A DNA stretch of 64,000 nt from Amblyomma americanum (GCF_052857255.1 NC_135505.1:62037149-62101148), one strand, 5' to 3'. Counted from the first letter of the stretch, positions 29,282-41,006 are shown. The notes: generated by a model from the letters alone, not told the origin. Translations and numbers: made by a program.

Positions 29282-32200
29282 ATGGCTTTTTTAATTCAAT
29301 GGAATTGTAGAGGACTTATGCGGAATTATAGTGACATAACAAATATTTTAGGGTCAATGTTACCCATAGTTTTATGTCTTCAGGAGACCAATCTTGGTCC
29401 ACAACATGTACATATCCTGAAACATTATCAAACTTTTAGACGCGATCGCGAGCAGGCAAATCGACTCTCAGGAGGCGTCGCAATTGTCGTCCAAAGCGGC
29501 GTCCCTGCTCGAGAAATCAAGCTCAATACAAAACTTGAGGCGGTTGCAGTCAGCATCGTCAGCTATAAAACACTAACAATCTGTTCCGTATACATTCCTC
29601 CACATTTTACACTAACAGTCCATGATCTAGAAGAATTGATAGATGAACTTCCAGAGCCATATCTGGTAGTTGGGGATTTTAACGCTCACTCCCCTTTTTG
29701 GGGAAGCGAGCGCTGCGACTCTAGGGGGCAAACAATCGAAGATTTTATCCTCTCAAATAACATCTGTCTTTTAAATACAGGAAAAGCAACTTATTGTTGC
29801 CCAAGCTCGGCAAAAATGAGCTTTCTCGATTTAGCTTTCGCATCACCATCGCTTTTTACAGATTTTAAATGGGATGTTTTAAATGACCCCCTGGGAAGTG
29901 ATCACCTACCTATTATCATCAGCCTCTCATCGTCTACTGCAGTCATCCCCACAAGACCACGGCGCTGGAAACTTCACCTCGCCGACTGGTCACTTTTTAC
30001 AGCAAGTGCCACACTAGAAAAAGAATTTTGTGAAGATCTCAGCATAGACGAAATTAATGGAAAATTTACTACATGCATAATATCGGCCGCTACACTAGCC
30101 ATACCACAAACAACAGGACTCGTACACAAAAAACATAAAGTATGGTGGACACAAGAATGCACATTGGCAAAAAAACAACAAAATAAAGCTTGGGGCTCTC
30201 TGAGTCGGTATCCCACAGCGGAGAACTTGATTGCCTTTAAGAGGGCCAAGGCCAGAGCGCGATTCGTTCGGAGAAACGCCGAGAAATCCTCGTGGCAGAA
30301 ATATGTGTCCTCTATAAACAGCTCAGTAACCTCAAAAAAAATGTGGGAAAAAGTTCGAAGATTCAGTAGTGACCATACCCCTTTCACACTTCCTCTGTTG
30401 ACTACACCCGGGACACAAACATCATTAGAAGAACAGGCCAACATACTAGGTGAGCATTTTTCTGAAGTTTCCAGTTCGTCCAATTACACAAACACGTTCC
30501 AGAAGCACAAATCAATAGCAGAAAAACAAAAACTTCCATTTGCAGCAGGTATACACGAGGACTACAATCAACCCATCACACTCCAGGAATTGATCAGGGC
30601 ATTATCTTGTGGTAAAAAGACAGCAACAGGCCCAGATAATGTGCATTACGCAATGCTTGCCCATCTCTCTGAGGCTGCCGTGCAGGCATTGTTGAAATTC
30701 TTTAACAAAATATGGACAACTGGAAATATACCTGAGGAGTGGAAGAAAGCAATAATAGTACCTTTTCTGAAACCCGGAAAACAACCAACAAGTCCTAACA
30801 ATTACAGACCGATAGCCCTCACCAGCTGCATCGCTAAATCTTTCGAAAGCATAATAAACAATAGACTGACCTTCACACTTGCATCTCGCCGACTCTTAGA
30901 TTTACATCAATGTGGATTTAAGAAAGCATGCTCGACCACTGATCACCTTGTCCGCCTAGAAAACACCATCCGAGAGGCGTTCATCCACAAACAGCACTGT
31001 ATCGGTGTCTTCTTCGATTTGGAGAAGGCATATGATACCGCGTGGAAGTTCGGCATCCTCCATGACCTAGCAGACCTAGGGATCCGCGGCAGGATGCTGA
31101 ACTGCTTGAACGATTTCCTGACTAACCGCACATTCAGAGTCCGTCTGGGAGCAACTCTATCAACGACATTCACCCAAGAGAACGGCGTACCCCAGGGATG
31201 CATTTTAAGTACGACACTCTTTATAGTAAAAATGAATTCCTTGGCCAAAGTAATACCTAAGTCCGTAATGTATTCAGTTTATGTAGACGACATACAGATA
31301 GCATACACTTCTTCCAACATACTGTCCTGCGAGAGACAAATACAAATCACACTCAATAAACTGGCTGCTTGGGCAGAGAAAAATGGATTCAAGTTCTCCC
31401 CTCAAAAAACAGTAGCTGTTTTATTCTCATTACGACGAGGCCTACAGGTCGATCCCAATCTGTGCTTGAATCAAACCACACTGCCAGTCAAACAGGAACA
31501 TAAATTTTTAGGCGTCACTTTTGACAAGAAACTTACATTTCTGTCACACATTAACAACCTGAAAAAGAAAGCATCCCAAGCCCTCAATGTATTAAAGGTA
31601 CTCTCGCGAAAACGGTGGGGGTCCGATAGAGCATGCCTATTGCAAATATATCGCTCTTTGGTGCGCTCCAAGCTAGACTACGGGTGTGTGGTATATGGTT
31701 CGGCAAGAGCATCCTACTTAAAACGACTGGACCCTGTTCATAATCTTGGTTTGCGCCTATCAACTGGAGCTTATAGAACATCCCCGGTAAAGAGTCTTTA
31801 CGTTGAAGCTAATGAGCCCACACTAGAGGATAGAAGAGTCGCACTAACATGCACGTACATCCTAAAAACCCGTTCTCTCCCTAAACATCTCTGCTATCCC
31901 ATTGTTACCAAGTGCCCATCCAAAAGATTATTTAACAATAAACCACAATCCATCCGGCCACTAATAATGCGCTTTGAAGATAAATGTGAAGAGTTAGGAG
32001 TACTGGACGCCCTGCCGAATATTGCACAAAAATATGAAAATTTACCACCATGGTACAGCCTTCCTTCAGTATGTGACTTCACATTGACACACTTAAACAA
32101 AGAGAAAATACCACACGAGCACATACTGCAAGAGTTCTTTGCACTACAAGAAAAATATGACACTTACACCGAATTTTACACTGATGGCTCAAAAACAGAA

Positions 32201-32998
32201 AGTCATGTCGGAAGTGCAGTAATTCAAGGAACAAATGAAAAAATGATACGATTGCCACAGTATGCATCGGTATTTACTGCGGAGTGTTATGCCATCTTTG
32301 TAGCTGTAGAACAAATAGTAAAACAAAACATAAAAAATAGCATCATTTACACCGATTCACTCAGTATGCTAAAAGCGCTGCATTCTACAAACGCTGCTGA
32401 ACCCATAATAGGAAAAATCATACATAACATAGTTAAAATTACAAAGCAAAAACATAACATTATATTCTGCTGGGTCCCTAGCCATGTTGGAATTTCAGGT
32501 AATGAGAGAGCAGATGCTTGCGCAGCACAAGCTAGAATTGGCCATATAAAACAAGTTAACATACCACAGAGGGATTTTTCTAAATTACTGCACAGTAAAC
32601 TCAGGAATAAGTGGCAGATTGCATGGGACGAACAAACAAACAACAAGCTACATTCTATAAAACCTGTTTTGGGAGAATGGAGATCATGTACACATCAGGA
32701 GCGTTTCATAGAAGTTATTTTGTGTCGACTACGCATTGGACACACACACCTTACTCACAACTTCTTACTGACAAAAAAAGGCAAACCTCTCTGCGAAATG
32801 TGTGGCGATGAACTCACGGTAAACCACATTTTAATTGTATGCAAAAAACTGGAACAACTGAGGAAAAAATATTTCACAACATTGTACAATGAATACATCC
32901 CACTACACCCCAGGTTACTTTTAGGAGATCAAGCACTGGTTGATTTTTCTAGTATTTTTAAATTTCTCAGAGAAGCCAATGTTTTATACAAACTTTAG
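29282..32998 (+). CDS. LINE copy E ORF2, endonuclease-reverse transcriptase-RNase H
   Basis: This is an open 1238-residue ORF2. Endonuclease: N8 (QWNCRG), E35 (LQETNL), D132/N134 (GDFNAHS) and D207-H208 (SDHLP). RT: motif A FFDLEKAYDTAW near 577-588, GVPQGCILS near 637, catalytic YVDD near 666. RNase H: FYTDGSK near 964, AECYAI near 999, IYTDSLS near 1021, WVPSHVGISGNERAD near 1063-1077. The C-terminal knuckle CEMCGDELTVNHILIVC is near 1172-1188. All catalytic residues I can recognise are present, and the length equals that of copies B and C. It differs from copy A by a few percent and lacks A's stops. It is probably competent if transcribed. Confidence 0.96.
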   Translation: MAFLIQWNCRGLMRNYSDITNILGSMLPIVLCLQETNLGPQHVHILKHYQTFRRDREQANRLSGGVAIVVQSGVPAREIKLNTKLEAVAVSIVSYKTLTICSVYIPPHFTLTVHDLEELIDELPEPYLVVGDFNAHSPFWGSERCDSRGQTIEDFILSNNICLLNTGKATYCCPSSAKMSFLDLAFASPSLFTDFKWDVLNDPLGSDHLPIIISLSSSTAVIPTRPRRWKLHLADWSLFTASATLEKEFCEDLSIDEINGKFTTCIISAATLAIPQTTGLVHKKHKVWWTQECTLAKKQQNKAWGSLSRYPTAENLIAFKRAKARARFVRRNAEKSSWQKYVSSINSSVTSKKMWEKVRRFSSDHTPFTLPLLTTPGTQTSLEEQANILGEHFSEVSSSSNYTNTFQKHKSIAEKQKLPFAAGIHEDYNQPITLQELIRALSCGKKTATGPDNVHYAMLAHLSEAAVQALLKFFNKIWTTGNIPEEWKKAIIVPFLKPGKQPTSPNNYRPIALTSCIAKSFESIINNRLTFTLASRRLLDLHQCGFKKACSTTDHLVRLENTIREAFIHKQHCIGVFFDLEKAYDTAWKFGILHDLADLGIRGRMLNCLNDFLTNRTFRVRLGATLSTTFTQENGVPQGCILSTTLFIVKMNSLAKVIPKSVMYSVYVDDIQIAYTSSNILSCERQIQITLNKLAAWAEKNGFKFSPQKTVAVLFSLRRGLQVDPNLCLNQTTLPVKQEHKFLGVTFDKKLTFLSHINNLKKKASQALNVLKVLSRKRWGSDRACLLQIYRSLVRSKLDYGCVVYGSARASYLKRLDPVHNLGLRLSTGAYRTSPVKSLYVEANEPTLEDRRVALTCTYILKTRSLPKHLCYPIVTKCPSKRLFNNKPQSIRPLIMRFEDKCEELGVLDALPNIAQKYENLPPWYSLPSVCDFTLTHLNKEKIPHEHILQEFFALQEKYDTYTEFYTDGSKTESHVGSAVIQGTNEKMIRLPQYASVFTAECYAIFVAVEQIVKQNIKNSIIYTDSLSMLKALHSTNAAEPIIGKIIHNIVKITKQKHNIIFCWVPSHVGISGNERADACAAQARIGHIKQVNIPQRDFSKLLHSKLRNKWQIAWDEQTNNKLHSIKPVLGEWRSCTHQERFIEVILCRLRIGHTHLTHNFLLTKKGKPLCEMCGDELTVNHILIVCKKLEQLRKKYFTTLYNEYIPLHPRLLLGDQALVDFSSIFKFLREANVLYKL

Positions 32999-33041
32999 AT
33001 ATAAAAAGCGTAACCTTTAACAAAAGCTCTAACCGTGTGTT

Positions 33042-33074
33042 TGGCGCATCATAGCCTAAGTTGCTTTTGCGCCA
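33042..33074 (+). other. 3'-terminal hairpin of LINE copy E
   Basis: The stem is TGGCGCA / TGCGCCA with the loop TCATAGCCTAAGTTGCTTT, the same as in copy A. Confidence 0.75.
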
Positions 33075-33111
33075 TTAAAATCAATATAACTAACTAACTA
33101 ACTGAAACATT

Positions 33112-36100
33112 ATCAAACTTTTAGACGCGATCGCGAGCAGGCAAATCGACTTTCAGGAGGCATCGCAATTGTCGTCCAAAGCGGCGTCCCTGCTCGAGAA
33201 ATCAAGCTCAATACAAAACTTGAGGCGGTTGCAGTCAGCATCGTCAGCTATAAAACACTAACAATCTGTTCCGTATACATTCCTCCACATTTTACACTAA
33301 CAGTCCATGATCTAGAAGAATTGATAGATGAACTTCCAGAGCCATATCTGGTAGTTGGGGATTTTAACGCTCACTCCCCTTTTTGGGGAAGCGAGCGCTG
33401 CGACTCTAGGGGGCAAACAATCGAAGATTTTATCCTTTCAAATAACATCTGTCTTTTAAATACAGGAAAAGCAACCTATTGTTGCCCAAGCTCGGCAAAA
33501 ATGAGCTTTCTCGATTTAGCTTTTGCATCACCATCGCTTTTTAACGATTTTAAATGGGATGTTTTAAATGACCCCCTGGGAAGTGATCACCTACCTATTA
33601 TCATCAGCCTCTCATCGTCTACTGCAGTCATCCCCACAAGACCACGGCGCTGGAAACTTCACCTCGCCGACTGGTCACTTTTTACAGCAAGTGCCACACT
33701 AGAAAAAGAATTTTGTGAAGATCTCAGCATAGACGAAATTATTGGAAAATTTACTACATGCATAATATCGGCCGCTACACTAGCCATACCGCAAACAACA
33801 GGACCCGTACGCAAAAAACATAAAGTATGGTGGACACAAGAATGCACATTGGCAAAAAAACAACAAAATAAAGCTTGGGGCTCTCTGCGTCGGTATCCCA
33901 CAGCGGAGAACTTGATTGCCTTTAAGAGGGCCAAGGCCAGAGCGCGATTCGTTCAGAGAAATGCCGAGAAATCCTCGTGGCAGAAATATGTCACCTCTAT
34001 AAACAGCTCAATAACCTCAAAAGAAATGTGGGAAAAAGTTCGAAGATTCAGTAGTGACCATACCCCTTTCACACTTCCTCTGTTGACTACACCCGGGACA
34101 CAAACATCATTAGAAGAACAGGCCAACATACTAGGTGAGCATTTTGCTGAAGTTTCCAGTTCGTCCAATTACACAAACACGTTCCAGAAGCACAAAGCAA
34201 TAGCAGAAAAACAAAAACTTCCATTTGCAGCAGGTATGCACGAGGACTACAATCAACCCATCACACTCCAGGAATTGATCAGGGCATTATCTTGTGGTAA
34301 AAAGACAGCAACAGGCCCAGATAATGTGCATTACGCTATGCTCGCCCATCTCTCTGAGGCTGCCGTGCAGGCATTGTTGAACTTCTTTAACAAAATATGG
34401 ACAACTGGGAATATACCTTAGGAGTGGAAGAAAGCAATAATAGTACCTTTTCTGAAACCCGGAAAACAACCAACAAGTCTTAACAATTACAGACCGATAG
34501 CCCGAAAGCATAGTAAACATTAGACTGACCTTCACACTTGAATCTCGTCGACTCTTAGATTTACATCAATGTGGATTTAAGAAAGCATGCTCGACCACTG
34601 ATCACCTTGTCCGCCTAGAAAACACCATCCGAGATGCGTTCATCCACAAACAGCACTGTATCGGTGTCTTCTTCGATTTGGAGAAGGCATATGATACCGC
34701 GTGGAAGTTCGGCATCCTCCATGACCTAGCAGATCTAGGGATCCGCGGCAGGATGCTGAACTGCTTGAACGACTTCCTGACTAACCGCACATTCAGAGTC
34801 CGTCTGGGAGCAACTCTATCAACGACATTCACCCAAGAGAATGGCGTACCCCAGGGATGCATTTTAAGTACGACACTCGTTATAGTAAAAATGAATTCCT
34901 TGGCCAAAGTAATACCTAAGTCCGTAATGTATTCAGTTTATGTAGATGACATACAGATAGCATACACTTCTTCCAACATACTGTCCTGCGAGAGACAAAT
35001 ACAAATCACACTAAATAAACTGGCTGCTTGGGCAGAGAAAAATGGATTCAAGTTCTCCCCTCAAAAAACAGTAGCTGTTTTATTCTCATTACGACGAGGC
35101 CTACAGGTCAATCCCAATCTGTGCTTGAATCAAACCACACTGCCAGTCAAACAGGAACATAAATTTTTAGGCGTCACTTTTGACAAGAAACTTACATTTC
35201 TGTCACACATTAACAATCTGAAAAAGAAAGCATCCCAAGCCCTCAATGTATTAAAGGTACTCTCGCGAAAACGGTGGGGGTCCGATAGAGCATGCCTATT
35301 GCAAATATATCGCTCTTTGGTGCGCTCCAAGCTGGACTACGGGTGTGTGGTATATGGTTCGGCAAGAGCATCTTACTTGAAACGACTAGACCCTGTTCAT
35401 AATCTTGGTTTGCGCCTATCAACTGGAGCTTATAGAACATCCCCGGTAAAGAGTCTTTACGTTGAAGCTAATGAGCCCACACTAGAGGATAGAAGAGTCA
35501 CACTAACATGCACGTACATCCTAAAAACCCGTTCTCTCCCTAAACATCTCTGCTATCCCATTGTTACCAAGTGCCCATCTAGGAGATTATTCAATAATAA
35601 ACCACATTTTATCAGGCCACTAATAATGCGCTTTGAAGATAAATGTGAAGACTTAGCAGTGCTGGACGCCCTACCTAATATTGCACAAAGACATGAATAT
35701 CTACCACCATGGTACAGCCTTCCTTCAGTGCGTGACTTCACATTGACACACGTAAACAAAGAGAAAATACCACACGAGCACATACTGCAAGAGTTCTTTG
35801 CATTACAAGAAAAATATGACACTTACACCGAATTTTACACTGATGGCTCAAAAACAGAAAGTCATGTCGGAAGTGCAGTAATTCAAGGAACAAAAGAAAA
35901 AATGATACGATTGCCACAGTATGCATCGGTATTTACTGCGGAGTGTTATGCCATCTTTGTAGCTGTAGAACAAATAGTAAAACAAAACATAAAAAATAGC
36001 ATCATTTACACCGATTCACTGAGTATGCTAAAAGCGCTGCATTCTACAAACGCTGCTGAACCCATAATAGGAAAAATCATACATAACATAGTTAAAATTA

Positions 36101-36656
36101 CAAAGCAAAAACATAACATCATATTCTGCTGGGTCCCTAGCCATGTTGGAATTTTAGGTAATGAGAGAGCAGATGCTTGCGCAGCACAAGCTAGAATTGG
36201 CCATATAAAACAAGTTAACATACCGCAGAGGGATTTTTCTAAATTACTGCACAGTAAACTCAGGAATAAGTGGCAGATTGCATGGGACGAACAAACAAAC
36301 AACAAACTACATTCTATAAAACCTGTTTTGGGAGAATGGTGATCATGTACACATCAGGAGCATTTCATAGAAGTTATTTTGTGTCGACTACGCATTGGAC
36401 ACACACACCTTACTCACAACTTCTTACTGACAAAAAAGGCAAACCTCTCTGCGAAATGTGTGGCGATGAACTCACGGTAAACCACATTTTAATTGTATGC
36501 AAAGAACTGGAACAACTGAGGAAAAAATATTTCACAACATTGTACAATGAATACATCCCACTACACCCCATGTTACTTTTAGGAGATCAAGCACTGGTTG
36601 ATTTTTCCAGCATTTTTAAATTTCTCAGAGAAGCCAATGTTTTATACAAACTTTAG
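33112..36656 (+). pseudogene. LINE copy D ORF2, remainder, multiply broken
   Basis: ORF2 of copy D resumes after copy E. Domains are recognisable throughout (GDFNAHS, SDHLP, EKAYDTAW, YVDD, TDGSK, WVPSHVG), but four lesions are seen against copy E: GAG to TAG at 34419-34421; a 26-bp deletion at 34503/34504 that shifts the frame and removes part of the RT fingers; AGA to TGA at 36340-36342; and a 1-bp loss in an A run near 36431. The piece is close in sequence to copies A and E. D was probably dead or decaying when E landed in it, but the order of the mutations cannot be read. Confidence 0.93.
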
Positions 36657-36699
36657 ATATAAAAAGCGTAACCTTTAACAAAAGCTCTAACCGTGTGTT

Positions 36700-36732
36700 T
36701 GGCGCATCATAGCCTCAGTTGCTTTTGCGCCA
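36700..36732 (+). other. 3'-terminal hairpin of LINE copy D
   Basis: The stem is TGGCGCA / TGCGCCA with the loop TCATAGCCTCAGTTGCTTT (one change from A and E). Confidence 0.75.
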
Positions 36733-36815
36733 TTAAAATCAATATAACTAACTAACAGCAGCAGCTGGTTGTATTTTTCATGTCTCTGAATCATGAAGGA
36801 TGGAATGAGTGTTAC

Positions 36816-37030
36816 TGAAGTGTCAGGGCTGGATACTTGTCCAGCAATTCCTCCGTTGATGGACTGTTTATTTTTATCCATTTTCTCCTTGAGGGGAGAG
36901 TTGTCTGCATGGAAACTTTCAATTTTTGTATATCTGGATTGCACCGCTTCATTTCCTTTGCCATGAAGTCTACATAAGCAGCTACGACTCCATCAACTTC
37001 TTCTACTGTAGTTTCCAAGGTGTCTCTTGG
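36816..37030 (-). pseudogene. SAMD3-like gene, 'YPAL' exon
   Basis: This is a 215-nt minus-strand exon with acceptor CGTTGCAAG and donor CTTCA|GTAACA (phase 2). It reads PRDTLETTVEEVDGVVAAYV, then a helical stretch (MAKEMKRCNPDIQKLK), then TLPSRRKWIKINSPSTEELL and DKYPALTL. The motif (R)RRKWI...P(S/T)xEEx(L)xxYPAL is the hallmark that follows the Lys/Arg-rich linker in SAMD3-like proteins. The start phase (0) matches the end of exon 42371-42533. Copy D's 3' end lies only 64 bases past the donor. Confidence 0.7.
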
Positions 37031-38697
37031 CTTGCAACGAAAATATTTAAAACATTAATACGGTTGAGCACAATATCACGAGTAAGGCCTAGCATAATTT
37101 AGGTAACACAGACCTGCTCTTCTAAAATCCTGATTATGATCTATGACCTCGGCAAAACTTGACAACTGGATATCAGTCTGTCTTGTCAGCACTCTGCAGC
37201 TTTTGTATTGAGCTTTATGAAGTGCTCTTTCTTTAGTCAAAGCCTAATTCCCTAGAGTACCTCCAATGCATGTCTTTGTAGCTATTGTAATTAACTGCCT
37301 AGTCCACAGTTTCCGACCTTGATAGCTTTGGGGAACTGCCCAGAATTTTTGAAAAGTGCTGCAAGACCTTGTGTTTTTGTTTCTGTCTTGTTTTGCTTGA
37401 TGTGTGCAAAGTACAGAACCATGCATATGCATTTCCCTTCAAGAAATCCAGAAATAGATCGATGACTGTTGAATATCAGCAGTTACATTGCTGCAGTATG
37501 ATTTGTGCCAAAAAAGTGATTACCTACAGATCACTGAGCAACCACTGGGCTCGATGGAACTAATTTTGAGAAACTATTTGCTACATTTGAATGTTGCAAA
37601 GGAACACACCAACGGGAAGACAATGGAACAGGAAGAGCGTCCCCTTGTTTTCCTGTCTTTGTTCCTTAGTGCCATTTAAATGTAGTATGAACAAGCTAGC
37701 CCAACAGCAAGTACTTCTTAAATAGACTCCAGTGCAAAGGCTGACGGGGCGCTTATATAAATGAAGGGTCCTCCTTCAAGGAACGCTAACGGGGAATACT
37801 AAGTTAAGCTATACAGAAAAGGTAGTGTTACCTGATAGAAAGTGTTATTTTTACCACACACACAAAACTATTTTATAACCCACAATATTGTGCAAAAGCA
37901 AAGCACCCTTGGTGCCACTACTAAGAAAGACCAGCTGCCATGGGTGATGTCAGTACAAGCATTCTTAAGGAATGCTATATCGCTCTCTTGAAGTGTGATC
38001 ACCATCAAAATAAGAGGAAAGCAGCATGGCGGGCATAGGCAAGAATATGAAGAGTCCTGTACTTGAAACGGCACTGAACAGATGACAGAGAGTAAAGGCT
38101 AGATGCGAACACGAGCACTGAATTGTTCACCTTGCATTCTGTGCACTCAGGCTGCATGTAAGTGTTGCAAGCTCACAACAGCATTCACGCTCTGTTCGGT
38201 TTGCTGGGTGCTAGGTGGCCAGTGAAGCGGTTTCGTTCTTCAGCCGTAAAATCGGCTAATGCTTACTGTGGGTGGTATGAAATTGCATGGTTTTGTTTCT
38301 TTTTCAACACGTGGTTTTGCAGACACACTCATGCATGCATGTATAACAATGTTAAAGCAGTCGAGAAAGCATCTTCAGAACTATTGTTCCTCGTATGCAT
38401 GGGAAAAAAAGCCGCTGCTTCAAAGAGGATGAAGACGAGAACTGCACAGGATGAGTGGTAACTTGCAACTAAGGTTTATCGGAAAATAGAGTAAATTGCT
38501 GGGCTAGTTGGTTCATAATACGCAACGGTGAAACCAGCGAAATGGACGCAGGACAAGAGCAAGAAGGCACACACACAACACTGCTGGACCTACAGCTGAT
38601 TTATTATGAGGAATTAAGCCACATTTATACATGCTTCCTGCACGCACGCACACTTTGACAATGTGAGGGAAACTTTAGGTTGACAGGAACTGATACT
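37031..38697. other. Intron sequence, nothing recognised
   Basis: This is part of the large intron between exons 36816-37030 and 42371-42533 of the SAMD3-like gene. Short open frames are present on both strands, none with a motif I know. Confidence 0.4.
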
Positions 38698-38709
38698 CCT
38701 TTTCAGTGA

Positions 38710-38931
38710 GCCGCCGCGGTGGCTGAGTTGTTATGGCGCTTGGCTGCTAGCCCGAAAGACGCGTGTTCGACCCCGGCCGCGGCGGCTGAATTTCGATGGA
38801 GGTGAAATTCTAGAGGCCCGTGTGCTGTGCAATGTCAGTGCACATCAAAATTTCCGGAGCCCTTCACTACGGCGTCTCATAGCCTGAGTCGCTTTGGGAC
38901 GTTAAACCCCCATAAACCATAAACCATAAAA
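38710..38931 (+). mobile_element. Ruka-like tRNA-derived SINE
   Basis: The head GCCGCCGCGGTGGCTGAGTT holds an A box and GTGTTCGACCCC a B box. The body includes GAAATTCTAGAGGCCCGTGT, and the tail is ATAAACCATAAACC. A perfect 12-bp target duplication, CCTTTTCAGTGA, lies at 38698-38709 and 38932-38943. A short internal deletion removes the AAAGAACCCCAGGTGG block present in the 48893 copy. It is transcribed by RNA polymerase III and depends on a LINE enzyme. Confidence 0.93.
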
Positions 38932-38943
38932 CCTTTTCAGTGA

Positions 38944-39705
38944 CTATGTATGATTGACGGATCGCTTACGCATATCTGCTTATTTTTCCTGATCAAGAAA
39001 ACTTCTAGTAGCTCGCGCTCATGTCTTGACTACTCCCGACCGATAATGCTGACCAGGTGAAACCGAGGGGAACAGTGGCAGTCCTTGATATGCAAGGCTA
39101 AATTGCTTCCCATGCCCAAAGTTCTCGTCTTCGTCCTGTTTGAAGTAGCGGCTTTTTTTCTCCACACGTATGTCAGACCAACTGGTCCAAAAGCTGCCTT
39201 TGTTGTTCCTCAGTTACACATCGGATGGTATCAGCTATAGCTGTAATATTTGGAGGTCATTGAAAGAGGCCGTTGTACTTTCCTGAACTGCACATAGATC
39301 ATGATCATAGTGGTGATGATGAAAAGCTAAGCAAAAGCCAATAGTTTGGGTTGCCAAAGCTGGATACGATGTGAATTTCCAAATTATTCAGATCAAATCA
39401 AGAAATACCTCATGCAAAAGAGGTATTAAAAAAGAATGAGTCTATGCCATCTTTGCATCAAATTTCAGCACAAAGAAGCTAGCGGTTTAACCGAGAGAAG
39501 GCTTTTATAATGCTTGCAGTTGCGAACTTGCTGCATTCAACGGCTCCACGCAGCTTGAGTGCAGCGAATGCCAGGAGAGATTCAGCTTGCAGTTTGAGTC
39601 TAGCCTTTCCATCATCTGTTTTGTGCCACTTTAACTACGACACTGTCTGTGTTCGTAGCTATACTCCACTCTCGTTTCGACGGTAACTGCCCTGCCCATT
39701 GAGAC
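38944..39705. other. Intron sequence, nothing recognised
   Basis: This is AT-rich sequence between the SINE and the Harbinger element, with no supported feature. Confidence 0.4.
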
Positions 39706-39708
39706 AAT

Positions 39709-41006
39709 AGGTCCGTTCGATTCGGTTTGCACGACGTGCTCCAGTTCACGTCAGTTCAGATGAAGTGCCGTGCTCATGCAGTGCCATTTCAGCAGTGCAG
39801 ACCTAGCGCCGATTCAAAACGAGCGTAAAAGTGCAGATATTGTGCAAGCCTTCTGCTTTTCCTGCTCTCGTTGGACGTCGGTCGCAGTGTTGCTTCGTGT
39901 GCGTGTTTTCTGTGCGGAAGAGAAAAAAATGTACTGCGGCTTACTGCATGTTGTGAAGGCAGCTATGGACGTTATCGATTCCAACAGCGACGAAGAGGAC
40001 TTCGACGACTTGTTCATGATTGCAATGAAGTTAGTGAGGCTACTGAGGAACCGTGGTACTGCGGGGACGTTGTCAACAGATATGAATTCGAGTTCAAGCG
40101 TCTTTTCCGTTTTTCAGGGAGCACGTTTGATTCTCTGGTGGGTAGTTTTAAAATATCGCCATTTTTCCCGCACCCAATGGGAGGCCGTCCGCAAATAAGC
40201 CCAGAGAAAGCGTGCCTCATCGTTCTGAGTTACTTGGGCACGCAATGCAACATGTACTCTCTAGCAGACCGTTTTGATATTTCTGTGTCCTCTGTGCAAA
40301 AGCGCATCGAAAGAGTCGGACTGTTTGAACAACATTAGCTCGTTTGTCATCACCTGGCCGAACCAACAGCAAGAACGAAGCAAGGCTGGCTTAGCAAAAG
40401 CCGGTGGCTAGGGACCATGGAATACAACCGGCTGCGTGGACGCTTGCCACATTGAAATCAATAAACCAGCTGTGTCACCACAGTCCTATTATAACCGGAA
40501 GAAGTATCTATCTTTGATTCTGCAGGGCATATGTGATGACCGCAAAATGTTCATTGATGTGTTCATCGGTTTCCCGGGCTCGGCACACTACGCTAGGGTT
40601 CTTCGTGAGAGTCCATTTTTCGAAGAGGCCGCCGACAAATGCGCCGATGGATACATCATAGCATCACGCATACCTGGTGTTGAGTAGGAGTACCCGTTGT
40701 CTGCGCGAACAGGTTGGCCATCGTCACCAATCACAGGAATAATGAACGTGTTAACGCCATTCAACATCGCACACATGCCGCCGTCGTCTGCTGCCATTTT
40801 GCTGTCTGCTGCTGAACTACTGCACGAAGTCGGCACTGCCGGGCGAGGAAGTGCAGAGTTTAGCTGAACTAGGCCTGCACGACGCCTGCACTTGCTTGAA
40901 ACGAACGGTGCCGTGCAGAGGCCGGAAGGCTGCACTCGTGAAACGAATGGCGAAGTGCAGCATGAAGAGAACTAGCTCAAGGAGTGCAGGCGAATCGAAT
41001 GGACCT
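39709..41006 (+). mobile_element. PIF/Harbinger transposon, internally deleted
   Basis: The terminal inverted repeats AGGTCCGTTCGATTCG...TTGCAC (left) and AGGTCCATTCGATTCGCCTGCAC (right, as reverse complement) are flanked by AAT at 39706-39708 and 41007-41009. The size is 1.3 kb. Inside are a Harbinger N-terminal/HTH region and the first part of the DDE nuclease, but the rest of the nuclease is missing. It lies in an intron of the SAMD3-like gene. Confidence 0.85.
39965..40683 (+). pseudogene. Harbinger-type transposase remnant (HARBI1-like)
   Basis: The reading starts MDVIDSNSDEEDFDDLFMIA then MKLVRLLRNRG. It shifts frame near 40050 to YEFEFKRLFRFSGSTFDSLV, then the helix-turn-helix-like LADRFDISVSSVQKRIERV (stop at 40336-40338). 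A third frame from 40430 gives VDACHIEINKPAVSPQSYYN, then RKKYLSLILQGICDDRKMF and GFPGSAHYARVLRESPFFEE. The first catalytic Asp lies in VDACHI; the (G)DSAYPL and VVExAFGRLK blocks are absent. At least two frameshifts plus a deletion make it inactive. The downstream 300 bases hold a minus-strand open frame of 115 codons that I do not recognise. Confidence 0.85.

Larger units (their letters stand above)
27492..33101 (+). mobile_element. I-like LINE, copy E (full length, both ORFs intact), inside copy D
   Basis: A perfect 10-bp duplication, CTGAAACATT, at 27482-27491 and 33102-33111 flanks it. It starts CCCCGCAGGGGGGCG and ends in (ACTA)n. It has a 5' UTR of ~570 nt, ORF1 of 394 aa, ORF2 of 1238 aa and a 3' UTR of ~100 nt. 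No lesion was seen. The insert lies in sense inside ORF2 of copy D, so it is the younger one. It is the best candidate in the window for a mobile LINE. Confidence 0.95.
26612..36751 (+). mobile_element. I-like LINE, copy D (5'-truncated, dead), interrupted by copy E
   Basis: Copy D begins inside ORF1 at ~26620, after 8 extra bases (ATAATATA), and ends in ACTAACT. A short CTAACAG repeat at 26605-26611 and 36752-36758 may be its target duplication; it is only 7 bp and resembles the tail, so it is weak. Copy E is inserted after 27491 and D resumes at 33112. Without E, D is about 4.5 kb. It has several disabling changes. It lies just outside exon 36816-37030 of the minus-strand SAMD3-like gene. 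Confidence 0.9.

Noticed and set aside
29282..32998. Retrovirus or endogenous viral element (RT plus RNase H)
   Set aside because: APE endonuclease, no LTRs, no protease or integrase, a short-repeat tail and variable target duplications define a non-LTR retrotransposon.
36687..36944. Coding exon on the minus strand with the frame running into the end of LINE D
   Set aside because: It overlaps the better supported exon 36816-37030 in another frame and then reads through its GTAACA donor into LINE sequence. The apparent frame is intron plus LINE tail.
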